Assembly (NCBI GenBank): GCA_929200295.1
Contig: CAKMZE010000072.1
Span: 1 to 7,707, forward strand
Source of the DNA: an uncultured Alphaproteobacteria bacterium
Lineage (GTDB): Bacteria > Pseudomonadota > Alphaproteobacteria > Rhodobacterales > Rhodobacteraceae
Length of the DNA: 7,707 nucleotides
Direction of reading: 5' to 3'
Below the pieces are notes generated by a model, which saw only the letters and a program-made list of their open reading frames with translations, did no database searches and had not been told where the DNA came from. The translations under genes were made by a program, and so were the position numbers. Positions 1 through 5,346 of this stretch are shown here, piece after piece (the stretch's first letter is position 1; every line of letters begins with the position of its first letter).

Positions 1-185
1 CTTCGCGTCTGCCGCGAAAGTCAGCTTTCCGACCTACATTACTAATTGCCTTTTTTCATCGCTCAATTTCGGGGTTCCAAGGGCCCTCTCTTGGCAAGTT
101 GTATGTCGTGCAAATCAGTCTCGGTTCGCACTGCGACCGGGCTGTTTGTGCAGACATGCAAACTTGCGGGGGCAATGCCCCCCGC

Positions 186-211
186 GTGCTGTGCACTATC
201 GTGCTTTGCAC
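186..211. repeat. Two tandem 11-bp palindromic repeats GTGCTNTGCAC
   Basis: GTGCTGTGCAC (186-196) and GTGCTTTGCAC (201-211) differ by one base and are separated by TATC. Each has GTGC/GCAC arms around a 3-base centre. The 15-bp period and internal symmetry resemble a double binding site for a DNA-binding protein, or a small iteron pair. The nearest gene is the primase-like gene about 210 bases downstream. Two copies are too few to name a function. Confidence 0.45.
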
Positions 212-328
212 CTCTGCTAGATTAAACGCTGCGAACCGCTTTGAGGTGGGGATCAGCTTTGCTGCCAACGCGGCGTGATTGGGCTTTGCCCGTTTAAATT
301 TTCATCGATCAGAACCTGCACAAAGAAC

Positions 329-340
329 CCAAATATTTGG
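329..340. promoter_or_regulatory. 12-bp perfect palindrome, possible operator
   Basis: CCAAATATTTGG is a perfect palindrome about 80 bases upstream of the primase-like gene. It overlaps a candidate -35 (TTGGCA, 337-342) and a second interrupted palindrome, ATTTG-g-CAAAT. The position suits an operator for the two-gene operon that starts at 419. The site is AT-rich and short, so chance is possible. Confidence 0.3.
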
Positions 341-418
341 CAAATTTTACAACTATCCTACGCTGATTGGTGACTTCAAGCGGAACTCCGTCCCTCAATT
401 GTTGGACGCGTTCATGCC

Positions 419-1558
419 ATGCGATTATTTATGAACAAACAAAACCCAGATATAATCAGACTAACACCAGAACACCTTGATGAGCTGCGCGCTACAATTG
501 ATTGGCAGGCACTGTTCGCAGGGCTCGGCCTGCGCAAAGCGGAAGGTAAGAGCAAGCCAAACGATTGGTGGGCGTATTCGCCGTTTCATGAGGAAAAGAC
601 ACCGAGTTTTCATATGGGACCAGGTGGGATCTGGTTTGACTTCTCGATCGGTGAAGGTGGGGGTGCGCTTGAACTGGTGCAAAAATTGCAAGGTGGGAAT
701 TGCTTTGAAGCAGGGCGTTTCATTCTGGAACAGGGTTGGGCGCAAGCGTCAATCGAGTTGTCACAACCCGTCACAAAGACCCGTGATAGTGTACGCCGCT
801 CTGTCACAAAATCTGTGACGACCTGTGACAAGGCAGATGCACCTGTCAACGAGGCCATCCGGCAAGATTTGATCACTATGTGCGGTTACCACGATGTACT
901 GGCCCAACGGGGAATTTCTGAGGCGACGTGCGACGCGCTTGGAATTGGTTTTCTGCCGCAAGGACGCTCCCCTCTTAAAGGGCGCATTGTGTTTCAAGTG
1001 GCAGATGCGCGGGTGAAGAACGAAGAAGGAGGCATGCAGCGCGTTATTCTTTCACATCTCGGACGCGCCGTTTCTGACGATGCCGAACCCAAATACTTGT
1101 TCTATCCTGGCTTCCATAAGTCGGCTGAACTTTACGGACAGGAAATCCTCCTCCTTCACGAAGACGCCAAAGAACAGATGGCGCAGACGGGATGTATTGT
1201 ACTGACCGAAGGCCCCTTCGATGTGGCCAAAGCTTATCAAGCGGGCCTGCGCAATGTCGTTGGCAGCTTTGGTGCCGCGCTTTCTGAACAGCAAGCTATC
1301 AAGCTCAAAAATATGGTGGGCACGTTGGGCGCTGACACAATCCTCATCGCCTTCGACCGCGATGATGCGGGACGCGAGGGAGCGGTCAAGGCGGAACTCC
1401 GTCTCTCACAGCTTGGGATCAAGACGCGTATTTTCGACTGGGAAGCATCCGTGGGTCGTTCTCGTAAGGGTTCTGTCTATTTACCCGATGAGATCGGCGA
1501 TTTGGCGGAGTTTTCAACGGAGCAAATCACTTGGCTGCGCGGACGAGGCTTGCTGTAA
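419..1558 (+). CDS. Primase-like protein: degenerate CHC2 zinc-finger domain plus TOPRIM domain
   Basis: A 379-residue protein with two parts. Residues about 50-107 match the DnaG-type CHC2 zinc-binding fold around YSPFHEEKTPSF, but only the His of the ligand set remains (H57); the first Cys is S54 and the later Cys pair is replaced in the segment around WFDFSIGEGGG. A polar linker (about 108-145) follows. Residues about 257-340 are a TOPRIM fold with the acidic motifs TEGPFD (263-268) and DRDDAG (313-318), the metal-binding signature of primases, topoisomerases and OLD nucleases. Neither a helicase domain nor a DnaB-binding tail is visible, so this is not the housekeeping DnaG but an element-borne primase-like or nucleotidyl-transfer protein, presumably acting on DNA in the cytoplasm. 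Neither the ATG at 419 nor the in-frame ATG at 431 has a clear ribosome binding site, so the start may lie 4 codons later. It is followed by a 13-base gap and a membrane protein, forming a likely operon. Confidence 0.88.
   Translation: MRLFMNKQNPDIIRLTPEHLDELRATIDWQALFAGLGLRKAEGKSKPNDWWAYSPFHEEKTPSFHMGPGGIWFDFSIGEGGGALELVQKLQGGNCFEAGRFILEQGWAQASIELSQPVTKTRDSVRRSVTKSVTTCDKADAPVNEAIRQDLITMCGYHDVLAQRGISEATCDALGIGFLPQGRSPLKGRIVFQVADARVKNEEGGMQRVILSHLGRAVSDDAEPKYLFYPGFHKSAELYGQEILLLHEDAKEQMAQTGCIVLTEGPFDVAKAYQAGLRNVVGSFGAALSEQQAIKLKNMVGTLGADTILIAFDRDDAGREGAVKAELRLSQLGIKTRIFDWEASVGRSRKGSVYLPDEIGDLAEFSTEQITWLRGRGLL
758..830. repeat. Cluster of five helically phased GTCACA/TGTGAC hexamers
   Basis: Inside the linker-coding part of the primase-like gene, GTCACA occurs at 760, 770 and 803, and its complement TGTGAC at 814 and 824. 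The start-to-start steps are 10, 33, 11 and 10 bases, all near whole helical turns. The central pair forms the inverted repeat GTCACA-N5-TGTGAC (803-819). The encoded residues are a low-complexity Val/Thr/Lys/Arg/Ser/Asp linker. It could be a protein-binding array, or a by-product of repeat expansion in an unconstrained linker. Confidence 0.5.
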
Positions 1559-1564
1559 AAGGAG
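1558..1564 (+). promoter_or_regulatory. Shine-Dalgarno site deciding the start at 1572
   Basis: AAAGGAG (1558-1564), which begins on the last base of the primase-like gene's stop codon, lies 7 bases before the ATG at 1572. It is the best ribosome binding site in the window. It decides against the upstream in-frame starts back to 1221, which would lie wholly inside the preceding gene. Confidence 0.85.
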
Positions 1565-1571
1565 ATTGGAT

Positions 1572-2603
1572 ATGTCACAAACACTTTCCACCCAAATCAA
1601 AGGTGTCGACCTGGATGGATCTCGTCTCATCACCGCCCTAGACAAAGTCTCTTCACACCCATTTTTAAAATCTGACTTTGCGACGGCCTTGATCGACGCT
1701 GGAGTGTCGCAAGCCCATGACACAGACCTCGTCCGTCGCGTGATGCAATATCTCAAACGCCAGGGGTTGATCGATTTTGACGTTGCAAGCGCCTCATGGT
1801 CTCTGACCAGTCTCGGTCACATGCGTCTGCCGCATAGAACCCTGCCGCTATTGCCAACGGCTGCGATCCAATCGGTGCCAAAGCTACAAAACAACCGCTT
1901 GGAACAGATCGCAGAATATGGCCGTGTTGTCGTGGGAGCATTGGCGTGTGCTATTTTACTGACAGCATTGATCGGGTTGAACGCCAGTTTCGCATGGGAG
2001 TTGGGGCGCGAGGCGGCGCAGTTTCAAGTGCTGTTTACGATGGGGATGATGGCGCTTGATGTGATGCGTCCGGGTTTTGTGATGATCGGGTTCCATCTGA
2101 ATGGGCAGGGACGGTTGGTCATGGGTTCGACGGCTCTTACAGTGGCCCTCGTCCTCTCCCCCGTTTCGGTGTTGTCCACAACGTCGATCCTGTCTGCATC
2201 GTTTCTTCTTGGCGCAGAGATCAATTCTGATGCCGCGACCCGTGCGCAAACGCGCGAAGCTTTGCGCGTACAACACCAAAACCTGCTGCAACGTGCCGCA
2301 CAGGATGAGGCTGCTTGGCGGCAGGAATGTGCGCGCGGCGGGTGTGGTCCGATTGCCCGTGAGCTTGAGGCAGAGTTTCAGCGGACAGTGGCTGAGGCGC
2401 AAGCTGCGCTTGATCAAATTATCTCTCTTACCGAAGCAGATGAGGGCAACTCAGAACTGTTGGCACGATTGGTGACAACATTTGAAGGCTTGGGTCTCTT
2501 TGGTGCGGGGCGGCAAATCCTTTTGCCGTTGTTTCTGGCAATCAGTTTGGAATTGGGCGCATTATTTGGTCCAGCACTACTTTTGCGCCGTCGTCGCATA
2601 TGA
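1572..2603 (+). CDS. Membrane protein with N-terminal winged-helix-like domain and C-terminal coiled coil
   Basis: A 343-residue protein I do not recognise by name. Residues about 30-88 look like a winged helix: a helix around DLVRRVMQYLKRQGLIDF, then a short strand/turn and SWSLTSLGHMRL as the wing. Residues 118-138 are a clear transmembrane helix, 150-176 a weaker hydrophobic segment (with LDVMRPGF), 182-213 a long hydrophobic segment, and 314-338 a final transmembrane helix followed by RRRRI, a positive tail expected to stay in the cytoplasm. Between the last two lies a charged, Ala/Glu/Gln-rich stretch (219-290), probably coiled coil, with Cys at 253 and 258. No signal peptide is seen; the N-terminus is probably cytoplasmic. 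It follows the primase-like gene by 13 bases with its own strong ribosome binding site, so the two are probably cotranscribed. The stop TGA lies in the first operator of the next gene. A membrane-tethered regulator or a partner of the primase-like protein are both guesses. Confidence 0.88.
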   Translation: MSQTLSTQIKGVDLDGSRLITALDKVSSHPFLKSDFATALIDAGVSQAHDTDLVRRVMQYLKRQGLIDFDVASASWSLTSLGHMRLPHRTLPLLPTAAIQSVPKLQNNRLEQIAEYGRVVVGALACAILLTALIGLNASFAWELGREAAQFQVLFTMGMMALDVMRPGFVMIGFHLNGQGRLVMGSTALTVALVLSPVSVLSTTSILSASFLLGAEINSDAATRAQTREALRVQHQNLLQRAAQDEAAWRQECARGGCGPIARELEAEFQRTVAEAQAALDQIISLTEADEGNSELLARLVTTFEGLGLFGAGRQILLPLFLAISLELGALFGPALLLRRRRI

Positions 2604-2674
2604 GCGATAGAAAGATTTGTTATCGCTCATTATACGTGTATAATGTGAGCGATACATAAAAGATTTATCGCTCA
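2601..2674 (+). promoter_or_regulatory. Pair of identical 29-bp inverted-repeat operators upstream of fic gene 1
   Basis: TGAGCGATA-N11-TATCGCTCA occurs twice, at 2601-2629 and 2646-2674, with perfect 9-bp arms and identical 11-base spacer lengths but mostly different spacer bases. Start-to-start distance is 45 bp. The first copy begins on the stop codon of the membrane protein gene and covers the candidate -35. The second covers the expected transcription start and ends on the A of the Fic start codon. Conserved arms with divergent spacers are typical of a dimeric DNA-binding protein. The obvious candidate ligand is the winged helix at the C-terminus of the Fic protein itself, which would give autorepression. 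Confidence 0.85.
2617..2644 (+). promoter_or_regulatory. Sigma70-type promoter of fic gene 1
   Basis: A perfect -10, TATAAT (2639-2644), lies 16 bases after a fair -35, TTGTTA (2617-2622). Transcription would start near 2651, leaving a leader of only about 23 bases. The -10 sits in the gap between the two operators, in a near-palindrome (ATTATAC-gt-GTATAAT), so a protein bound at either site would block polymerase. Confidence 0.75.
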
Positions 2675-3765
2675 TGGCACAGATGCAAAAATGGAATTGG
2701 CAGGATGCAAACTGGCCCAATTGGCAGTTTTATGCCACGGCGTTGCAAGATTTTGAAGCCAGGTTCTTGCTCAGCGCGGGCGAGCTGGCGGGGGCTTGGA
2801 AACATCTACATGTTGCGGATCAAGAGCATCTGAAAATCTCTTTGATCAGCGAAGAAGCCATCAAGACATCTCAGATCGAAGGTGAGTTTCTGGATCGCGC
2901 ATCAGTGCAATCTTCTGTGCGTCGTCAATTCGGCTTGACCGCTGATCGCCGCGCAGGACCGTCCGAGGCTGGTATTGCGGAAATGATGGTGGATTGTTTT
3001 GAACAGTATAATGCGCCGCTCACCCATGATCAGCTGCACAACTGGCACAAGATGATCTGCAATGGCCGCACCGATATTCAATCCATTGGCACCTACCGCA
3101 CCCATGCGGAGGCCATGCAGGTGGTCTCTGGCCCGTTGCAAAAGCCAAAGGTGCATTTTGAAGCGCCTCCCTCCGATCGGATGCCTGATGAGATGCAGAC
3201 CTTTCTGGACTGGTTTGCAGATTGCAACCTGCCGCCGTTAACAAAGTCCGGGCTGGCGCATCTCTATTTCGTTAGCATTCACCCCTATGAGGATGGAAAC
3301 GGACGGATCGCACGCGCCTTATGTGAAAAGACCTTGGCACAGGCCTTGGGACACCCCAGCCTCATTGCGTTGTCGCATCAAATCGAAGGGCGGCGCAAAG
3401 CCTATTACGATCAGTTAGAGGTAAGCAACAAATCACTAGAGATCACGCAGTGGCTGACATGGTTTGCCCAGATTGTGCTGGACGCGCAGGCCTATTCCAT
3501 TGCCATGATTACTCACCTGATTGCCAAGACAAAAATGATGGACAGACTGCGTGGCCAAATAAACCCACGTCAAGAAAAGGCCCTTATCCGCATGTTTGAC
3601 GCAGGCCCCGACGGGTTTGAAGGCGGGCTGAGCGCAAAGAATTACATGACCATCACAGATACAGTTCCTGCGACTGCGCGGCGTGATCTCGGTGATTTGG
3701 TCATCAAAACGGCGTTGTCACGCACTGGTGAACGCAAGGCGACACGCTATTGGCTAAAGATTTAG
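2674..3765 (+). CDS. Fic family protein, DUF4172 type, class II, with C-terminal winged helix
   Basis: A 363-residue protein. The N-terminus (about 5-90) matches the DUF4172/Fic N-terminal region: the WNWQDANWPNWQF opening and an alpha-inhibitory helix with TSQIEG (65-70), fitting the class II motif [S/T]xxxE[G/N]. The catalytic Fic motif is complete, HPYEDGNGRIAR (203-214), with the nucleophile-activating His and the phosphate-binding GNGR. The target-docking flap is likely around GTYRTHAEAM (139-148). Residues about 295-363 form a winged helix (recognition helix near ATARRDLGDLV). Such enzymes usually transfer AMP from ATP to a hydroxyl side chain of a protein, here presumably restrained by the inhibitory helix and in the cytoplasm. 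The start is fixed by the operator/promoter geometry; AAAAGA (2658-2663) is only a weak ribosome binding site. Flanking operators suggest it represses itself. It is not part of the upstream operon. Confidence 0.95.
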   Translation: MAQMQKWNWQDANWPNWQFYATALQDFEARFLLSAGELAGAWKHLHVADQEHLKISLISEEAIKTSQIEGEFLDRASVQSSVRRQFGLTADRRAGPSEAGIAEMMVDCFEQYNAPLTHDQLHNWHKMICNGRTDIQSIGTYRTHAEAMQVVSGPLQKPKVHFEAPPSDRMPDEMQTFLDWFADCNLPPLTKSGLAHLYFVSIHPYEDGNGRIARALCEKTLAQALGHPSLIALSHQIEGRRKAYYDQLEVSNKSLEITQWLTWFAQIVLDAQAYSIAMITHLIAKTKMMDRLRGQINPRQEKALIRMFDAGPDGFEGGLSAKNYMTITDTVPATARRDLGDLVIKTALSRTGERKATRYWLKI

Positions 3766-3813
3766 GGGCAACTATGATCCAGTTGCCCCTAAACGGGATT
3801 ATCTAAAATCCCG
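3761..3813. terminator. Stem-loops at the convergent end of fic gene 1
   Basis: TTTAGGGGCAACT (3761-3773) and AGTTGCCCCTAAA (3781-3793) form a perfect 13-bp stem around a 7-base loop; the TAG stop codon of the Fic gene is inside the left arm. A second stem, CGGGATT (3794-3800) with AATCCCG (3807-3813), follows directly. No long T-run follows on either strand, so this is an imperfect intrinsic terminator, probably working in both directions between convergent genes, or an mRNA 3'-end protecting structure. Confidence 0.6.
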
Positions 3814-3880
3814 CGTTGAAAGCCACCACATTTTCGGGGCGCGTTTTTGGGCCGGCGTTCCGACCAAGAAAGCCAGGCAA
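3803..3880 (-). pseudogene. In-frame protein-like tail beyond the double stop of the 64-aa gene
   Basis: Downstream of the reverse-strand 64-aa gene, after its TAA and an immediately following TAG, the same frame stays open for 25 codons to a TAG at 3803-3805. It encodes a tail that includes GRNAGPKTRPENVV and ends in AFNAGF. This reads like a natural polar C-terminus rather than random frame. It may be the severed end of a longer ancestral protein, or the remnant of a separate gene. There is no convincing start (only a TTG at 3878-3880) or ribosome binding site. I cannot name a family. Confidence 0.35.
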
Positions 3881-3883
3881 CTA

Positions 3884-4078
3884 TTAAGCCGCCGGGAGAT
3901 CTGCATGCTCAGCAATGATATCCAACATGATATGGACGTCATTGTCGTCCAATGCGCGTGACAGGCCCTGCGCAATTTGCTCAAATTGGTGTTGGGTCAT
4001 TGCGCTAATATCATAGCCGAGATTTTCCAATTCATCTGGGTGAAGCGTGTAGATTGCTACGGGTTTGAGATTTGTCAT
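3884..4078 (-). CDS. Small acidic hypothetical protein (64 aa)
   Basis: I do not recognise a named family, although the sequence resembles small proteins I associate with Rhodobacterales plasmids and prophages. It is acidic and helical, starting MTNLKPVAIYTLHPDELENL, with DDNDVHIMLDIIAEHAD near the end; no membrane segment, Cys pair or DNA-binding motif is visible. I chose the MTN start because the 27 bases before it and the first codons align with those of the reverse-strand gene starting at 5717; an upstream ATG at 4102-4104 is in frame but falls in that shared leader. It diverges from the second Fic gene across control block 1 and converges on the first. A role as a small regulator or antitoxin-like partner is possible but unsupported. 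Confidence 0.7.
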   Translation of the reverse strand: MTNLKPVAIYTLHPDELENLGYDISAMTQHQFEQIAQGLSRALDDNDVHIMLDIIAEHADLPAA

Positions 4079-4262
4079 GTCTGTTGGGGTTAAGGAATAA
4101 GACATATCCAAAATGCTACGCCCCCAAAGGGCGCTGTCAAAACGGGCAAACCCGAGGCACGAGGGGGCAAACCGTTGACATCGGCCAGGGCGTGTCAGGC
4201 TTTGGTAGGTCTGATCCGGCCCCAACCAGCATGATCTGCACCAAACTAATTTGCAAATGGCC
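4079..4262. repeat. Divergent control block, copy 1
   Basis: This intergenic region is homologous to 5718-5937. Shared landmarks, left to right, are the reverse-strand leader, TGTCAAAACGGGCAAACC (4135-4152), GGGCAAACCGTTGACA (4165-4180), a stretch around GGGCGTGTCAGGCTT (4188-4202), TCTGATCCGGCCC (4209-4221) and TGCAAATGGCCA (4252-4263). The two GGGCAAACC boxes are direct repeats 21 bp apart, about two helical turns. TGTCAA and TTGACA mark the two outer ends as an inverted pair. It separates a short reverse-strand gene from a forward gene in both copies, so it probably carries shared divergent regulation. Confidence 0.75.
4113..4140 (-). promoter_or_regulatory. Candidate reverse-strand promoter for the 64-aa gene
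   Basis: On the reverse strand TTGACA (4140-4135) is followed after 16 bases by TAGCAT (4118-4113), 4 of 6 matches to the -10 consensus, about 35 bases before the MTN start. The -35 is perfect. The matching place in copy 2 keeps TTGACA but has no good -10, which weakens the call; TTGACA may instead be part of an operator. Confidence 0.4.
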
Positions 4263-4284
4263 AGTATTCAGCTAGTATTCGGCT
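4251..4284 (+). promoter_or_regulatory. Candidate promoter and 11-bp direct repeats at the start of fic gene 2
   Basis: AGTATTCAGCT (4263-4273) and AGTATTCGGCT (4274-4284) are head-to-tail repeats with one mismatch, ending two bases before the ATG at 4287. They overlap a possible -10, TAGTAT (4273-4278), 16 bases after a possible -35, TTGCAA (4251-4256). If this is the promoter, the transcript starts within a base or two of the ATG, so the mRNA is nearly leaderless, which fits the absence of a ribosome binding site. The repeats are well placed for autorepression. Confidence 0.4.
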
Positions 4285-4286
4285 AT

Positions 4287-5315
4287 ATGTTCGATCCAGA
4301 TTACATCATCCGACCAAGGCTTTTGCGCAGCATTCGCGAGATTGGCGAGACGCTGGGCATGATCCGCGCCAGCAACCTGTCGGACGCCCGTCTGGCGCGC
4401 CTGACCCATGCGGCGCGCGCACTCTCGGCCCATGCCTCGACCAGCATTGAGGGCAATCCGCTGCCACTGACAGATGTGAAACGTCTGCTCAAACAAGCGC
4501 CAGCTCAGGCCCGTGATACCGAGCGCGAGGTATTAAACTATAATCGCGCCCTTGAATGGGTGCAGGGCCAAGTGAAGGCTGGCCGTTTTGAGCTGAATAC
4601 TGCCACACTTGAGACCGTCCAAGGCATGGTCGTCGAGGGGTTGATGGAAAACCCGTTCGATGTTGGCCATATCCGGCAAAAGCCGGTGGTGATCCGCGAT
4701 CCGCGCGTGGCCGACAGCACGGTGTTTCTGCCGCCTGACCACGGCGATGTCCCCGACCTGTGCGATGCGATGTTCGACTTTCTGCGCGACAATTTGAATG
4801 GGCTGGACCCGATCCTGCTGGCAGGCATATTCCACAAACAAGCGGTGATCATCCATCCGTTTATGGATGGCAATGGCCGTTCCACCCGGCTGATGACTAC
4901 GGGCATTTTAGGCATGTCAGGACTGGATGTGTTCCCGATCTTCTCGTTCGAGGAATATTACAACCGCAATGTCAGCCGCTATTTCAAGATGGTCGGTGAA
5001 CAGGGCGATTACTATGATCTCAATGGTGGGGCAGAGTTCAGCGCCTGGCTCGAGTATTTCGCCGAAGGTATCCTGGATGAGCTCAAGCGCGTGCAAAGAT
5101 CACTGCCCGCAGGTCAGCCCCGCTTGGAGCCGCATCATCGCCTGATCCTTGAACACATTGACGCCCACGGCTCGATGACACAGCGGGAATACGGGGCAAT
5201 GTCCACCCGTTCGCTTGCTTCGCGCAAGAATGATTTCGCTCGGTTGGTCGAGCTGGGCCTGATCCGCCAGGTCGGCGGCGGGCGCAGCGTGCATTACCTG
5301 CGCGCGACCGACTAA
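4287..5315 (+). CDS. Fic family protein, class II, with C-terminal winged helix (second copy, different subfamily)
   Basis: A 342-residue protein, different from the first Fic protein: it lacks the DUF4172 opening and begins MFDPDYIIRPRLLRSI. An inhibitory helix with STSIEG (51-56) fits the class II motif [S/T]xxxE[G/N]. The catalytic motif is intact, HPFMDGNGRSTR (190-201). Residues about 278-342 are a winged helix (helices around LILEHIDAHGSMT and RKNDFARLVELGLI, wing GGGRSVHYLR). The expected activity is AMP transfer from ATP to a protein hydroxyl, autoinhibited by the N-terminal helix. The start is uncertain: in-frame TTG at 4251 and ATG at 4257 lie upstream, but the family core starts at FDPDY and neither upstream start has a ribosome binding site. 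It is the forward partner of control block 1. Base composition looks more GC-rich than the first Fic gene, which suggests a separate origin. Confidence 0.93.
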   Translation: MFDPDYIIRPRLLRSIREIGETLGMIRASNLSDARLARLTHAARALSAHASTSIEGNPLPLTDVKRLLKQAPAQARDTEREVLNYNRALEWVQGQVKAGRFELNTATLETVQGMVVEGLMENPFDVGHIRQKPVVIRDPRVADSTVFLPPDHGDVPDLCDAMFDFLRDNLNGLDPILLAGIFHKQAVIIHPFMDGNGRSTRLMTTGILGMSGLDVFPIFSFEEYYNRNVSRYFKMVGEQGDYYDLNGGAEFSAWLEYFAEGILDELKRVQRSLPAGQPRLEPHHRLILEHIDAHGSMTQREYGAMSTRSLASRKNDFARLVELGLIRQVGGGRSVHYLRATD

Positions 5316-5328
5316 GCGAAACACAAAT

Positions 5329-5346
5329 GATCTTCACTCCAAGATC
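5329..5346. terminator. Short inverted repeat at a convergent gene junction
   Basis: GATCTT (5329-5334) and AAGATC (5341-5346) form a 6-bp stem around a 6-base loop, between the stop of the second Fic gene and the stop of the reverse-strand gene, overlapping the latter's last codons. There is no T-run, so termination strength is doubtful. Confidence 0.3.

Larger units (their letters stand above)
1..418. other. Upstream non-coding region with hairpins and repeats
   Basis: No reading frame here looks like a real protein; the open frames translate to low-complexity Cys/Arg/Ser-rich strings. Visible structures are: a small hairpin GAAAG-tcag-CTTTC at 16-29; a strong GC hairpin with arms GGGGGC (168-173) and GCCCCC (177-182) around the loop AAT, with no T-run after it; two palindromic repeats at 186-211; the 11-mer TTTGCCCGTTT at 285-295, the reverse complement of part of the boxes in the two control blocks near 4.1 and 5.8 kb; and a 12-bp palindrome at 329-340. 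The last 120 bases are AT-rich, as expected just upstream of an operon. A TTGGCA at 337-342 could be a -35, but no good -10 follows it. Confidence 0.6.

Noticed and set aside
57..65. CATCGCTCA, one base off the Fic operator half-site
   Set aside because: It is a single half-site with no inverted partner 11 bases away and not placed at a promoter; best treated as chance.
166..185. GC hairpin as an intrinsic terminator of an upstream gene
   Set aside because: No T-run follows on either strand and no coding end is visible to its left.
56..268. 70-codon reverse ORF in the left intergenic region
   Set aside because: Composition is unlike a natural protein, there is no ribosome binding site, and it runs through a strong GC hairpin and the palindromic repeats.
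1221..1571. Upstream extension of the membrane protein gene
   Set aside because: The extension lies inside the primase-like gene in another frame and reads as Arg/Ser-rich nonsense, while a strong ribosome binding site precedes the ATG at 1572.
3799..3984. 61-codon reverse ORF overlapping the end of the 64-aa gene
   Set aside because: It is an out-of-frame shadow; the in-frame tail ending at 3803 reads more naturally.
4175..4203. Forward promoter using TTGACA in control block 1 (and the same place in block 2)
   Set aside because: The base run at the right distance is GGCTTT or GGCTTC in the two copies, which is not a -10. The conserved TTGACA is more likely part of an operator box.
4072..4275. 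67-codon forward ORF across control block 1, with a similar 64-codon ORF across block 2 (5683-5877)
   Set aside because: Their shared APKGRCQNGQT stretch follows from conserved non-coding boxes. They extend over the reverse genes' starts and diverge in frame elsewhere.
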